From Rudaea cellulosilytica DSM 22992 (lineage in GTDB: Bacteria; Pseudomonadota; Gammaproteobacteria; Xanthomonadales; Rhodanobacteraceae): 64,000 bases of DNA. Position numbers and translations under genes: made by a program. Each line of letters starts with the position of its first letter. The stretch's first letter is position 1. The stretch covers positions 558,001-622,000 of the forward strand of contig NZ_KB899242.1 of the NCBI RefSeq assembly GCF_000378125.1, read 5' to 3'. Below are positions 50,941 through 58,199 of this stretch, one piece after another. The notes beneath the pieces are model-generated. The model did no database searches and was not told the origin of the DNA. It was given only the letters and a program-made list of their open reading frames with translations.

Positions 50941-51439
50941 ATGGCCGCCTCCCCGCATCGACTTACCGGACATCGCACGGCATATCGTTCAGCGCGGCAA
51001 CGACAGCCAAGCTTGTTTCGCGCAGGACAATGACTATGGCGCTTATCTACTGGAACTCGGCGAAGCCGCACTCAAGCACAGTTGCGAAATACACGCCGAC
51101 GTGCAGATGATCCATCACGCGCATCTGCTGGCTACGCCTGCCGAGCGAGGCGCACTGTCGCGCATGACGCAGGCGATCAGTCGCCGTTATGTCGGACGCT
51201 CCAATGCGCGCCATCGCAGCACCGGCGCCTCGTGCGAAGGCCTATACAAGGCTTCGCTGGTCGGCGACGTACGTTACGCGTCGGCCTGCTACCGTTACAT
51301 CGAACTCAATCCAGCGCGCGCGTCGATGGCCGCACTGCTTTCCGACTACCGCTGGTCCAGCCATGCCCCAATGCACAGGGCATACGAAAAGCTCCAAGAA
51401 TCGCTATATCCGCTCGACCCTCAGGAAAGTCTACTCTGA
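50941..51439 (+). pseudogene. Decayed REP-associated tyrosine transposase (RAYT, Y1_Tnp)
   Basis: The frame encodes a RAYT of the IS200/IS605-like Y1 superfamily: RIDLPDIARHIVQRGNDSQA, the HUH-like MIHHAHLLATP, the Tyr-containing AISRRYVGRSN and YRYIELNPARASM plus DYRWSSHAP. Decay is visible: the expected start ATGGCC at 50941 is out of frame with the body (one base lost near 50947), the usual LWEGRYKASLV reads SCEGLYKASLV, and the C-terminus stops in PQESLL because REP-like copy 12 provides the TGA. It is probably inactive, but it is the likely source or relic of the enzyme for the repeat family. Confidence 0.85.
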
Positions 51440-51450
51440 CCCCGGTTTCC
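51424..51450 (+). repeat. REP-like element, copy 12 (closest to consensus)
   Basis: GGAAA, then GTCTACTCTGACCCCGGTTT, then CC. Its TGA ends the RAYT frame. GGAAA and TTTCC at the ends form a short inverted repeat. Confidence 0.95.
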
Positions 51451-51507
51451 GACCCCCGTCTCCCGGACCGGTACACTGGCTGCCCAGGACCCACGTAGCG
51501 CCGACCG

Positions 51508-52230
51508 ATGACCAAACCGATTCGACTGTCCAAACACCTCGCCGACCTGGTCCATTGCTCACGCAGCGAGGCCGAGCAGTACATCAAAGGCGGCTGGGTT
51601 TCGGTCGACGGGCGCGTGGTCGAGGACCCGGCGCATCCGGTGTCGGGCGAAACGGTCACGCTCGATGCCGCCGCACGGCTCGAGGCCGTCGAGCCGGCCA
51701 CGTTCCTGCTGCACAAGCCTGCCGGCTTCGACGCGTTCCACGGCCCCAGGCCCGCGGCAGAACTGATCCAGGCCGCCACGCGCTGGCCTGACGATCCTTC
51801 CGGCGTGCGCCTGCTCCAGCGCCATTTCCATAATCTGACACCGCTGGTGCCGCTCGACACCGAAGCCAGCGGCCTGATGGTGCTGACCCAGGATGGCCGC
51901 GTGTGGCGCCGGCTTACCGAAGACGGCGATGAGATCGAGCACGAATACGTGGTCGAGGTGAGCGGCGAGATTGCGCCTTATGGTCTGCGCAAACTCAACC
52001 ACGGGCTGCATTACGGCGGCCGTGCACTGGCGCCGTGCAAGGTCAGCTGGCAGAACGAGGTCCGCCTGCGCTTCGCGATCAAGGGTGCGCAAGGCGGCCA
52101 ACTGCGCGACATGTGCGCGCAGGTTGGCCTCGACGTGGTGGCGATCCGGCGCATCCGCATCGGCAGGATCGCGCTGGCCAAGATGCCCGTCGGCAGCTGG
52201 CGCTGCCTGCCCGTCGGCGAACGCTTCTGA
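51508..52230 (+). CDS. RsuA/RluF-type rRNA pseudouridine synthase
   Basis: This 240-residue protein has an N-terminal S4 RNA-binding domain (IRLSKHLADLVHCSRSEAEQ and YIKGGWVSVDGRVVEDP). The catalytic domain has LLHKPAGFDAFHG, the Asp in PLDTEASGLMVLTQDGRVW, the strand EHEYVVEVSG and the C-terminal KGAQGGQLRDMCAQVGLDVV and IRRIRIG. It isomerises a specific uridine in rRNA; the RluF subgroup is the best guess. ATG 51508 lies 58 nt after REP-like copy 12. A degenerate copy of its middle lies at 49611. Confidence 0.9.
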   Translation: MTKPIRLSKHLADLVHCSRSEAEQYIKGGWVSVDGRVVEDPAHPVSGETVTLDAAARLEAVEPATFLLHKPAGFDAFHGPRPAAELIQAATRWPDDPSGVRLLQRHFHNLTPLVPLDTEASGLMVLTQDGRVWRRLTEDGDEIEHEYVVEVSGEIAPYGLRKLNHGLHYGGRALAPCKVSWQNEVRLRFAIKGAQGGQLRDMCAQVGLDVVAIRRIRIGRIALAKMPVGSWRCLPVGERF

Positions 52231-52270
52231 GGCGCGCGTCAGCTAAGCGCGCGACTGACATCGGCCGGAT

Positions 52271-52741
52271 CTACCCGCCACGCACGCGCAGCGTCAGTCC
52301 CTTGAGGAAATTGCGCAGCATCTGGTCGCCGCATTGGCGGAAGTTCTTTTGGCCGACTTGTCGAAACAGCGCCGACAGCTCCGGCTTGGACACAGGAAAT
52401 CCCGCATCCACGAACACCTGGTGCATGTCCACGTCCTTGAGCTCGAACGCCACCCGCAGCTTCTTCAGCACCACATTGTTGCTGATGCGCTTTTCCACCG
52501 GTCGCGGCGGCAGGCTGTCATCGCGTCCGCGAAGGTGGACGATCAGTCCGTCGAGAAAATGCGCCAGCACCGCGTCGCTACAGGCGAGGTAACCGGGCTC
52601 ATCTTCCTTGCGCAGGAAACCACGCACATCGTCGCGTTCGACGACGAACGACGAATCGGCCAGACGCGCGATCTCGACCACTTTGGGCTCGCTCAGGTCG
52701 AGCATGTAACGGATGCTGCGCAGGACGTCGTTGTTGATCAT
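52271..52741 (-). CDS. DUF1456 (YehS) family protein
   Basis: This 156-residue protein consists of two similar halves, each a DUF1456 domain: NNDVLRSIRYMLDLSEPKVV and FLRKEDEPGYLACSDAVLAH; then SNNVVLKKLRVAFELKDVDM and LFRQVGQKNFRQCGDQMLRN. The last segment is FLKGLTLRVRGG. This matches E. coli YehS. The function is unknown. The start is ATG 52741. Confidence 0.92.
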   Translation of the reverse strand: MINNDVLRSIRYMLDLSEPKVVEIARLADSSFVVERDDVRGFLRKEDEPGYLACSDAVLAHFLDGLIVHLRGRDDSLPPRPVEKRISNNVVLKKLRVAFELKDVDMHQVFVDAGFPVSKPELSALFRQVGQKNFRQCGDQMLRNFLKGLTLRVRGG

Positions 52742-52847
52742 CGATCCAACATGCGGTCAGGGAATGTTGCGAGTTTAACGCACCGAGAAAGGGCCGGCAG
52801 AAACACGGAGCCGGTGGCCATCTACGCCCATGAGTTCCGCCGTGATT

Positions 52848-52873
52848 GGAAAGGGCACTCTGACCTCTGTTTT
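52848..52873 (+). repeat. REP-like element, copy 13
   Basis: GGAAAGGGCACTCTGACCTC then TGTTTT, in the spacer between the DUF1456 and DUF262 genes. Confidence 0.7.
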
Positions 52874-52979
52874 GAACTGGCCTTAAAGACCGCGAATACG
52901 ACAGCGGAGAGTCCCCCTCGCCGACGATCGCGGAGAATGAAGCCGGCCCTTTTTTTCGCAATCAAAAGGATACAAGAAG

Positions 52980-54638
52980 CTATCCGATAAGTGACTGTCC
53001 ATCACAAAGCTTTAAGACAACCCCTAATGTAGCTTCTGCTCTGGCTTTGAGGAACTTGTCATAGTCATCCGAGACCAGCGAGTTGTAAGGAATTAGATGA
53101 CTCTCAATTCTGCGCACGATTTCTGCCTCTCCAAGCGAGCTAGCTGCCGATCTCTCCTGAATATATTTTGAAGGAGCTTTTGCAGCCATCGTCCGATTTG
53201 TGCGCCAAGTAACCAAGGCACAATTCAACGCACGGTAGATTTTTGAACTTTGCACACCAATATTGCTTAACCATGCATCCGGATAAAGATGGTGGTACTC
53301 GCGATTCGCTAGCCTCAGCCTATCAACGGGGTGGCCATCAGCAAAATCAATACCTCCCGTCCTCAATGACACCGCGAGAACAGCCCTTGCTAAACGCTCC
53401 TTCGTCTTCGGCCAGCCAGCTTCAACCAGCTGTTCAGCGGTTGGCAATCGAAATTCAGAATCATCAAAAATTCTGGGCTCCACATCCTTACCAGCAAGCA
53501 ATTCGCTGATCTCCCGATAGTCCACCAATGCCCTGGTAGCCGACGTGCGCTCATAACGCTCGGTAAAGAAAGCCCGCCACAAATATTTTCGAAGAATCGT
53601 CCTCGCTTCACCTTCCTCATCGAGGCCACTGGGCGCGTTCGCCCATAGAGCCGCTAGCGGGTACAGTACAACTTCAGTCGGCAGACGCGTACCGTCGAAG
53701 ACTTTTTCATCCTCAAGAAATTGGAGCGCTCGCGCTATTCCTCGCTTCACCGATGGCCATTTTTCAATGAATCCCGAAATGAATTCTCGCTTTCGAAAGC
53801 TGCTTTCTGTTGGGGTCCAGCCAGACAACAGGGCACTCACCGAAAGCACTAGTCTTTCAGGCGCTATGTAGTTCCTGACGGTAGGTGCTTCCGCCTCCAA
53901 CTCGGATACCAAGTCGTGCAGCGATAGCTTACTGGCAGATTCAATCTGCGCGACTGCTATATCGAAGACCGTGAGCGGAGTCGCAGACGTATTCATCCGC
54001 ACAAATACATCCAACGCGGTATCTGGATCAGTATCAATTGGAAGGTGGAGATAGGGAATGTTGTATGTCTGAAACTTCAACCGCAGCGCGTTGATTGCAC
54101 TTTGAAGTTTCATGGCTGCTTGGAAATCCTGATCGCAGACTTCCAAAATCCAATTCTGCGCTTGGTGTTCAGCATCTGGCCGCATCAATCGCAACGGAAT
54201 TAACCGCTTTTCCCAAACCTTGTTAGCACTGTCGGGCCACAAAGGATGGCGCTTTCCTTCCTTTTCCCATCTTCCCCAACTTACGATGCTATTTCCCACA
54301 TCACTATCATCGAAACTGACAAAATATGAACGATCAGGGTAGTTATCGTGTAAAGCACGCCACAAAGCAGTTAGTCGCTGCTGACCATCAAGCAGATGCT
54401 CATTGATATTTTCTCCGTCTTCTGGAGCCGACGCGACTGGACGCCACTCAAAAGGCTGATCCTTGCCGACTTCAAGAACTAGAACAGCGCCAGCTGGAAG
54501 CCCTCTCAATACGCTGTTCAGCAAGGACTCCACCTGAGACCATCCCCAAGCTTCGAATCGCTGGAATCTTGGTAACACCACCTGCCTCGATCTAACGCGA
54601 GTGAACCAGTCAGGCAGCGATCGGTTTCGTGCTTCCAT
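52980..54638 (-). CDS. DUF262 (GmrSD/ParB-fold nuclease-type) protein
   Basis: This 552-residue protein has an N-terminal DUF262 domain: VVLPRFQRFEAWGWSQVESL and the diagnostic HLLDGQQRLTALWRAL with the DGQQR motif. The C-terminal part contains REYHHLYPDAWLSN, similar to the H-x-P core of DUF1524 nuclease domains, so it resembles single-chain GmrSD enzymes that cut modified DNA. Nuclease activity is from family knowledge. ATG 54638 follows AGGGGCAATTTCA; a TTG at 54656 is less likely. The gene is distinctly AT-richer than the core genes and lies 45 nt after the membrane protein gene at 54684, so they form an operon. Confidence 0.87.
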   Translation of the reverse strand: MEARNRSLPDWFTRVRSRQVVLPRFQRFEAWGWSQVESLLNSVLRGLPAGAVLVLEVGKDQPFEWRPVASAPEDGENINEHLLDGQQRLTALWRALHDNYPDRSYFVSFDDSDVGNSIVSWGRWEKEGKRHPLWPDSANKVWEKRLIPLRLMRPDAEHQAQNWILEVCDQDFQAAMKLQSAINALRLKFQTYNIPYLHLPIDTDPDTALDVFVRMNTSATPLTVFDIAVAQIESASKLSLHDLVSELEAEAPTVRNYIAPERLVLSVSALLSGWTPTESSFRKREFISGFIEKWPSVKRGIARALQFLEDEKVFDGTRLPTEVVLYPLAALWANAPSGLDEEGEARTILRKYLWRAFFTERYERTSATRALVDYREISELLAGKDVEPRIFDDSEFRLPTAEQLVEAGWPKTKERLARAVLAVSLRTGGIDFADGHPVDRLRLANREYHHLYPDAWLSNIGVQSSKIYRALNCALVTWRTNRTMAAKAPSKYIQERSAASSLGEAEIVRRIESHLIPYNSLVSDDYDKFLKARAEATLGVVLKLCDGQSLIG

Positions 54639-54683
54639 TGAAATTGCCCCTGTCAAATTTTGCCAAATGAACGCGTAGTTCTG

Positions 54684-55394
54684 TTAATTGTCCGGCTCTT
54701 TGGCGAGAGGCATAGCGGCCACCTTCAGCTTCTCCAAAAATCCGTATGCGGACGCATCTAACGCTCGCAGCGCGGCGCTATAAGCGTTAAGCGCATCCAC
54801 TTGGTTCCGACGCTCGCCTTCAACCCCTTCGCCTGTTGCAGTTCCGTCCCGTCGCATAATGAGCCACGACGCTGCCAGCGCGATCTTTCCGATACTCTTG
54901 ATGCAATCGCCGTATTCTTTTTCCAGCTTTTCAATGGATGCAGAAAATTCGTTTTGAAAATGAATTTGCAGAGAAGCACAGCCCTGCGAAAGCGCTCCTA
55001 GCACTTGACCAGGGAATTTCCCTTCATCTGCCTGCACCCTCAAAATACGAAGCTCATTCATCGCAGCAGGTATTGAAGCGGCTGCTCTTTCGAGCGCATC
55101 TAGTTTCCTTTGCGTTACCTCTTTTCGGATCGATTCGGTCCGTTCAAACGAATTCCTTTGCCTAGCCAACTCCAAAGTTCTCTGGGCAGCAACGCGTTCG
55201 CGCTTCCTAGAAAAATAGTCCGTCACCACTACTACCAATAGGGCGATCACCACGCCAGGCAACGACGTAATCGCGGTTGTCCAAAACTGACCCCACAGGC
55301 CGGCGTTTTGCCCATCCTTACCTGTAATGTACACGTAAGTCGGCGCCATAACAGCGGACGCGCCAGTTCTTGTATCTTGAATCTTCTCTTCCAC
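54684..55394 (-). CDS. Single-span membrane protein with coiled coil, partner of DUF262 protein
   Basis: This 236-residue protein starts at GTG 55394 after GGTGGAGCACC. One membrane span lies at about residues 40-58 (TTAITSLPGVVIALLVVVVT) and is followed by a basic stop (DYFSRKRER). The rest is mainly helical and probably coiled-coil (QRTLELARQRNSFERTESIR, ASIPAAMNELRILRVQADEG). No catalytic motif is seen. It is upstream of the DUF262 gene with a 45-nt gap, so it may be a membrane sensor or effector of that system. This is inference. Confidence 0.78.
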   Translation of the reverse strand: MEEKIQDTRTGASAVMAPTYVYITGKDGQNAGLWGQFWTTAITSLPGVVIALLVVVVTDYFSRKRERVAAQRTLELARQRNSFERTESIRKEVTQRKLDALERAAASIPAAMNELRILRVQADEGKFPGQVLGALSQGCASLQIHFQNEFSASIEKLEKEYGDCIKSIGKIALAASWLIMRRDGTATGEGVEGERRNQVDALNAYSAALRALDASAYGFLEKLKVAAMPLAKEPDN

Positions 55395-55587
55395 GGTGCT
55401 CCACCAAAAGAAACGTCTACTAGACTATCCAACCAGATGATTCAATCCCATGCCTCTTTTTTGGTCATCGTTAAGGGAGAGTCTGATCTGGCGCCAGGGA
55501 AGCGAAGCTTTCGATCGAAAGACCATCCAAGAAAGGAGTCAGACTGCCCGAGGACTATCCGCTTTTCGGCGCAAACCGTCGCAGATC

Positions 55588-55614
55588 GAAAAAGTCCACT
55601 CTGCCCTGGTTTCC
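55588..55614 (+). repeat. REP-like element, copy 14
   Basis: GAAAAAGTCCACTCTGCCCT then GGTTTCC. It lies 27 nt before copy 15. Confidence 0.75.
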
Positions 55615-55640
55615 TCGATCCGGTCTCGTTTTTGGTTTGA

Positions 55641-55660
55641 ATTACTCCGACCCCAGTTTT
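55641..55660 (+). repeat. REP-like element, copy 15
   Basis: ATTACTCCGACCCCAGTTTT, diverged, in a run of three copies within 125 nt. Confidence 0.6.
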
Positions 55661-55682
55661 GCCGCCGGCAGACCCCGGTTTC

Positions 55683-55710
55683 GGAAAAGTCTACTCTGAC
55701 CCCGGTTTCC
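55683..55710 (+). repeat. REP-like element, copy 16
   Basis: GGAAAA, then GTCTACTCTGACCCCGGTTT, then CC. The core is identical to copy 12. A partial CCCCGGTTTCGG lies just before it. Confidence 0.95.
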
Positions 55711-55762
55711 AAATTGGCGGGAAAATGAACCTGATCACTTTTTCGAAAAATCTGGCCCAAAA

Positions 55763-55788
55763 AAAAGCCGACCAGTTGGTCGGCTTTT
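55763..55788 (-). terminator. Strong rho-independent terminator after the 37-codon ORF
   Basis: GCCGACCA/TGGTCGGC forms an 8-bp GC-rich stem, extended by A/T pairs to 12 bp. On the minus strand it is followed by a run of eight T. It begins 2 nt after the stop of the small ORF at 55791. Confidence 0.9.
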
Positions 55789-55790
55789 CT

Positions 55791-55904
55791 TCATGCTGGG
55801 CGCATTGTCTCGCTGGCGTGTTTGATTACGATCTTGCCAATTTTCGACTTCAATCTAGTTACACGTTCTGCCGCGACATTGAAAATGTAATTGCACTGCT
55901 TCAT
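55791..55904 (-). CDS. Small basic protein (37 aa), novel small ORF
   Basis: The ORF starts at ATG 55904 behind an excellent AAAGGAGACATCTTT ribosome binding site, and ends at TGA 55791 directly before a strong terminator. The peptide begins MKQCNYIFNVAAERV and continues with TRLKSKIGKIVIKHASETMR. It has many Lys/Arg, one Cys, and an amphipathic helical middle. It has no signal peptide. The tight ribosome-binding-site/ORF/terminator layout indicates a real transcription unit. I know no family; it could be a small regulator, an antimicrobial-like peptide or a toxin. It is located between two defence-like modules. Confidence 0.7.
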   Translation of the reverse strand: MKQCNYIFNVAAERVTRLKSKIGKIVIKHASETMRPA

Positions 55905-56144
55905 AAAGATGTCTCCTTTCATGTATTTACTAGCGATTTCTGCAGCGAAAAAGGACTCTAAGTCGTTCAGTCCGAATTTCGCGCAGGCTAAAAATACGCC
56001 GAAACGAGCAACTACACCCGCGCCTTCCCATAGGAAGAAGTTAACGCAATATTAACATACGGATGAGCCGAAATCAATACCTGAATCGAGAATGTGCTGG
56101 ACTAGACAGGTTATCCCTCTGTGCCCTTCCGCCGAAATCCAAAG

Positions 56145-56164
56145 CATTCTGACCCCGTTTCTCC
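56145..56164 (+). repeat. REP-like element, copy 17
   Basis: CATTCTGACCCCGTTTCTCC, diverged. The interval from 55905 to here contains no other gene I can support. Confidence 0.6.
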
Positions 56165-56225
56165 ATGTGTTTTCGTTGACTAACTCGGTTAAGTAAACTT
56201 GCCCTCTTTCCTCGAAGGGCCAGAG

Positions 56226-56247
56226 GCCTACTAGACCCCGGTTTTCC
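56226..56247 (+). repeat. REP-like element, copy 18
   Basis: GCCTACTAGACCCCGGTTTT then CC, with a second half-copy GGCCCCGGTTTCAGG at 56254-56268. On the minus strand they encode the tail KPGPGRKTGV and stop of the TOPRIM-like gene. Confidence 0.85.
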
Positions 56248-56854
56248 GCCCCGGCCCCGGTTTCAGGTTTTGTGGCTTCATTTCAATAACTTTCAATAGT
56301 CGTCTGAAGGAACGCGAGTTAGCTGCAACAACAGAGGGATTTACAACTTTGCATATTTCAATCGCATCTTTCCGCTTACTGTACTCATCTTTCACGCAGT
56401 TATTGAGCAAATTCCTAGCATTAACATTATCTGCCCCACTCGCTTTAACTCGTTCGATCAGTCGATCAGCAATCTTATAGCGCTTCCCATGCTTCTCTCT
56501 GAGAGAGCCAAGATCTGCCACTAGCCAATTCTCAAAAGCACGATTCTTTACAACAACTGTGACGTTTGAGTAGCCGTTCGTTGAGAACGTCTCTTCAATA
56601 GTTTTAGCCCAGACGCCTGGGCAGCCGTTTCGATCTTCGTAATCAAGTAAAACTATTCGCCTTTCACAACCGCGCTGCTCACAAATTGACAACCGACTCT
56701 TCGCTGCTTGAAATATTTGTCCGGGTGGTGCGTAGGGCTGCATATCAGCGTACAGAATACTAGAGAACTGTATACCCGCAATATCAATCCTACTTAACAG
56801 CTCTCTTAAAGCGACGACCTCAGCCTGGCCGTCGGCGATGATTCCGATCTTCAT
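56231..56854 (-). CDS. TOPRIM-like protein (DUF4276 type), partner of AAA ATPase
   Basis: This 207-residue protein has a TOPRIM-like pattern: KIGIIADGQAEVVALRELLS with Glu 12, RRIVLLDYEDRNG with Asp 71 and Asp 74, and VVVKNRAFENWLVADLGSL. These are the positions of the metal site in DUF4276/OLD-type nucleases. The start ATG 56854 is 2 nt after the stop of the ATPase gene. The final residues KPGPGRKTGV and the TAG come from REP-like element sequence, so the original C-terminus is lost or altered. Function as effector nuclease of an anti-phage pair (AbiL/PARIS-like) is inferred. Confidence 0.83.
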   Translation of the reverse strand: MKIGIIADGQAEVVALRELLSRIDIAGIQFSSILYADMQPYAPPGQIFQAAKSRLSICEQRGCERRIVLLDYEDRNGCPGVWAKTIEETFSTNGYSNVTVVVKNRAFENWLVADLGSLREKHGKRYKIADRLIERVKASGADNVNARNLLNNCVKDEYSKRKDAIEICKVVNPSVVAANSRSFRRLLKVIEMKPQNLKPGPGRKTGV

Positions 56855-56856
56855 GC

Positions 56857-58164
56857 TCAACCTGCGCCTGTGGGAACAGCCTCAGGAACGACACCCGACT
56901 CCAGGTAGTCAAAGAGGCGGAACTTTCCAGCTTCCCAGTCCGCCTCCAACATGGGGTCAAAACTGACCAATGGAAGAATCGCCGTTTCTCCAGATTTTTT
57001 GTACACAACCCAAACTTCGTTTGGGTTGGCGATATTCACCACTATCGGAGAATGTGTAGTGACAATTACGAGCTTGTCGAAAGAAAGCTTGCGGAGCTGC
57101 TTAACAACCTCGCGAATAATCCAAGGGTGCAATGAATTCTCAGGCTCTTCTAACACCAAAGCTGATATTCGAGGATCGAAGCACGCCACAAGCATAGCAA
57201 GTGCGCGGATGGTTCCGTCCGACACTTCCTCCGCACTCCAAGGACGCCCTACCCCAGATTCTTTGAAAAATAAGCCCAGCGTTCGGGTATGAAGGTAACT
57301 GACCGTCACATCACTAAGTTCAGGGACTATCTCTTTCATTGCCCGGAGAATCGATCGCCATTCTTTCGGGCATTTCGACTGAAGCCAATCCACGACAGCT
57401 GGTAAATTCTCACCTCGCGTCGAAAGCGTCGGATTGGGTGTTGGAACACCTGCGTGACGTGAAGCATCCGGTGAAACTTGAAAAATAGAAAGTCTATTTA
57501 ACCACGCCGTGAATCTTCGAATGACTTTAGGCCGTATGAGGGGAAATGTGAACAGCAATTCTGTTTGCGATAAAACGAAATCTGCTGATTGCTCTTTGCT
57601 CCAGGCTTGGGCGTTGTAAAAAACCGAACTAGCCAGGATTGAATTTAGATCACCCCTTAACGCTACCCGCCCCTCCACATCCCTCTCGATGTTCAACCAC
57701 TCATAGCTCGCCGACTCCAAAAGCTCCTGCTGCAACGGCTGCTTTATGAGCTCCAGCTTTTCGTTGACAATTTTGAAATCGCTGCGAATTCCTTCTCCAG
57801 CTGTTTTTATGCTAAATTCGTGTCTAAAAAGAACGACAAACTTTCTCTCCGGCCGATTACGTCGCACATTAACTGAGGCATAGATTAAATCTGACTCATC
57901 GAATTCCGCAGATAGCTCGATTCTCATCGAAATTGCAGACTTAGATCGTCGTTGCTTTATGTGTGCGATATTTTCATAGCCGCCTTTCCGCGTTACCGCG
58001 TGCTCTAACCCATGAGAATAGGCAATTGCAATAAAATCCAATGCATCTGCAAAGTTTGATTTTCCCGACCCATTCCGACCAACAAAAATCGAAAACGAGC
58101 TCGGCGCAAGATCGATATCTCGCAAAGATTTATAATTTTTTATTGAGATCCGCTGCAAATGCAT
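56857..58164 (-). CDS. AAA/ABC-type ATPase (AAA_21, OLD-like) of a defence-like pair
   Basis: This 435-residue protein has an SMC/ABC-type ATPase: N-terminal MHLQRISIKNYKSLRDIDLA, Walker A VGRNGSGKS (28-36), a signature-like WSAEEVSDGTIRALAML and Walker B LVLEEPENSLHP, with the switch His in VIVTTHSPIV. The insert between is helical. Such stand-alone ATPases act with nucleases in systems like Gabija, PARIS and AbiL. ATG 58164 was chosen because the longer frame upstream runs into antisense icmF. The downstream TOPRIM-like gene follows after 2 nt, so they form one operon. AT-rich composition suggests transfer. Confidence 0.88.
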   Translation of the reverse strand: MHLQRISIKNYKSLRDIDLAPSSFSIFVGRNGSGKSNFADALDFIAIAYSHGLEHAVTRKGGYENIAHIKQRRSKSAISMRIELSAEFDESDLIYASVNVRRNRPERKFVVLFRHEFSIKTAGEGIRSDFKIVNEKLELIKQPLQQELLESASYEWLNIERDVEGRVALRGDLNSILASSVFYNAQAWSKEQSADFVLSQTELLFTFPLIRPKVIRRFTAWLNRLSIFQVSPDASRHAGVPTPNPTLSTRGENLPAVVDWLQSKCPKEWRSILRAMKEIVPELSDVTVSYLHTRTLGLFFKESGVGRPWSAEEVSDGTIRALAMLVACFDPRISALVLEEPENSLHPWIIREVVKQLRKLSFDKLVIVTTHSPIVVNIANPNEVWVVYKKSGETAILPLVSFDPMLEADWEAGKFRLFDYLESGVVPEAVPTGAG

Positions 58165-58199
58165 TATAGATACCTCGAGCAGAGAGTAGATTAGCTCCG

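Noticed and set aside
55659-55961. 100-codon plus-strand frame across the terminator
   Set aside because: It would translate through the strong terminator stem and has no ribosome binding site; the minus-strand 37-codon ORF fits the signals.
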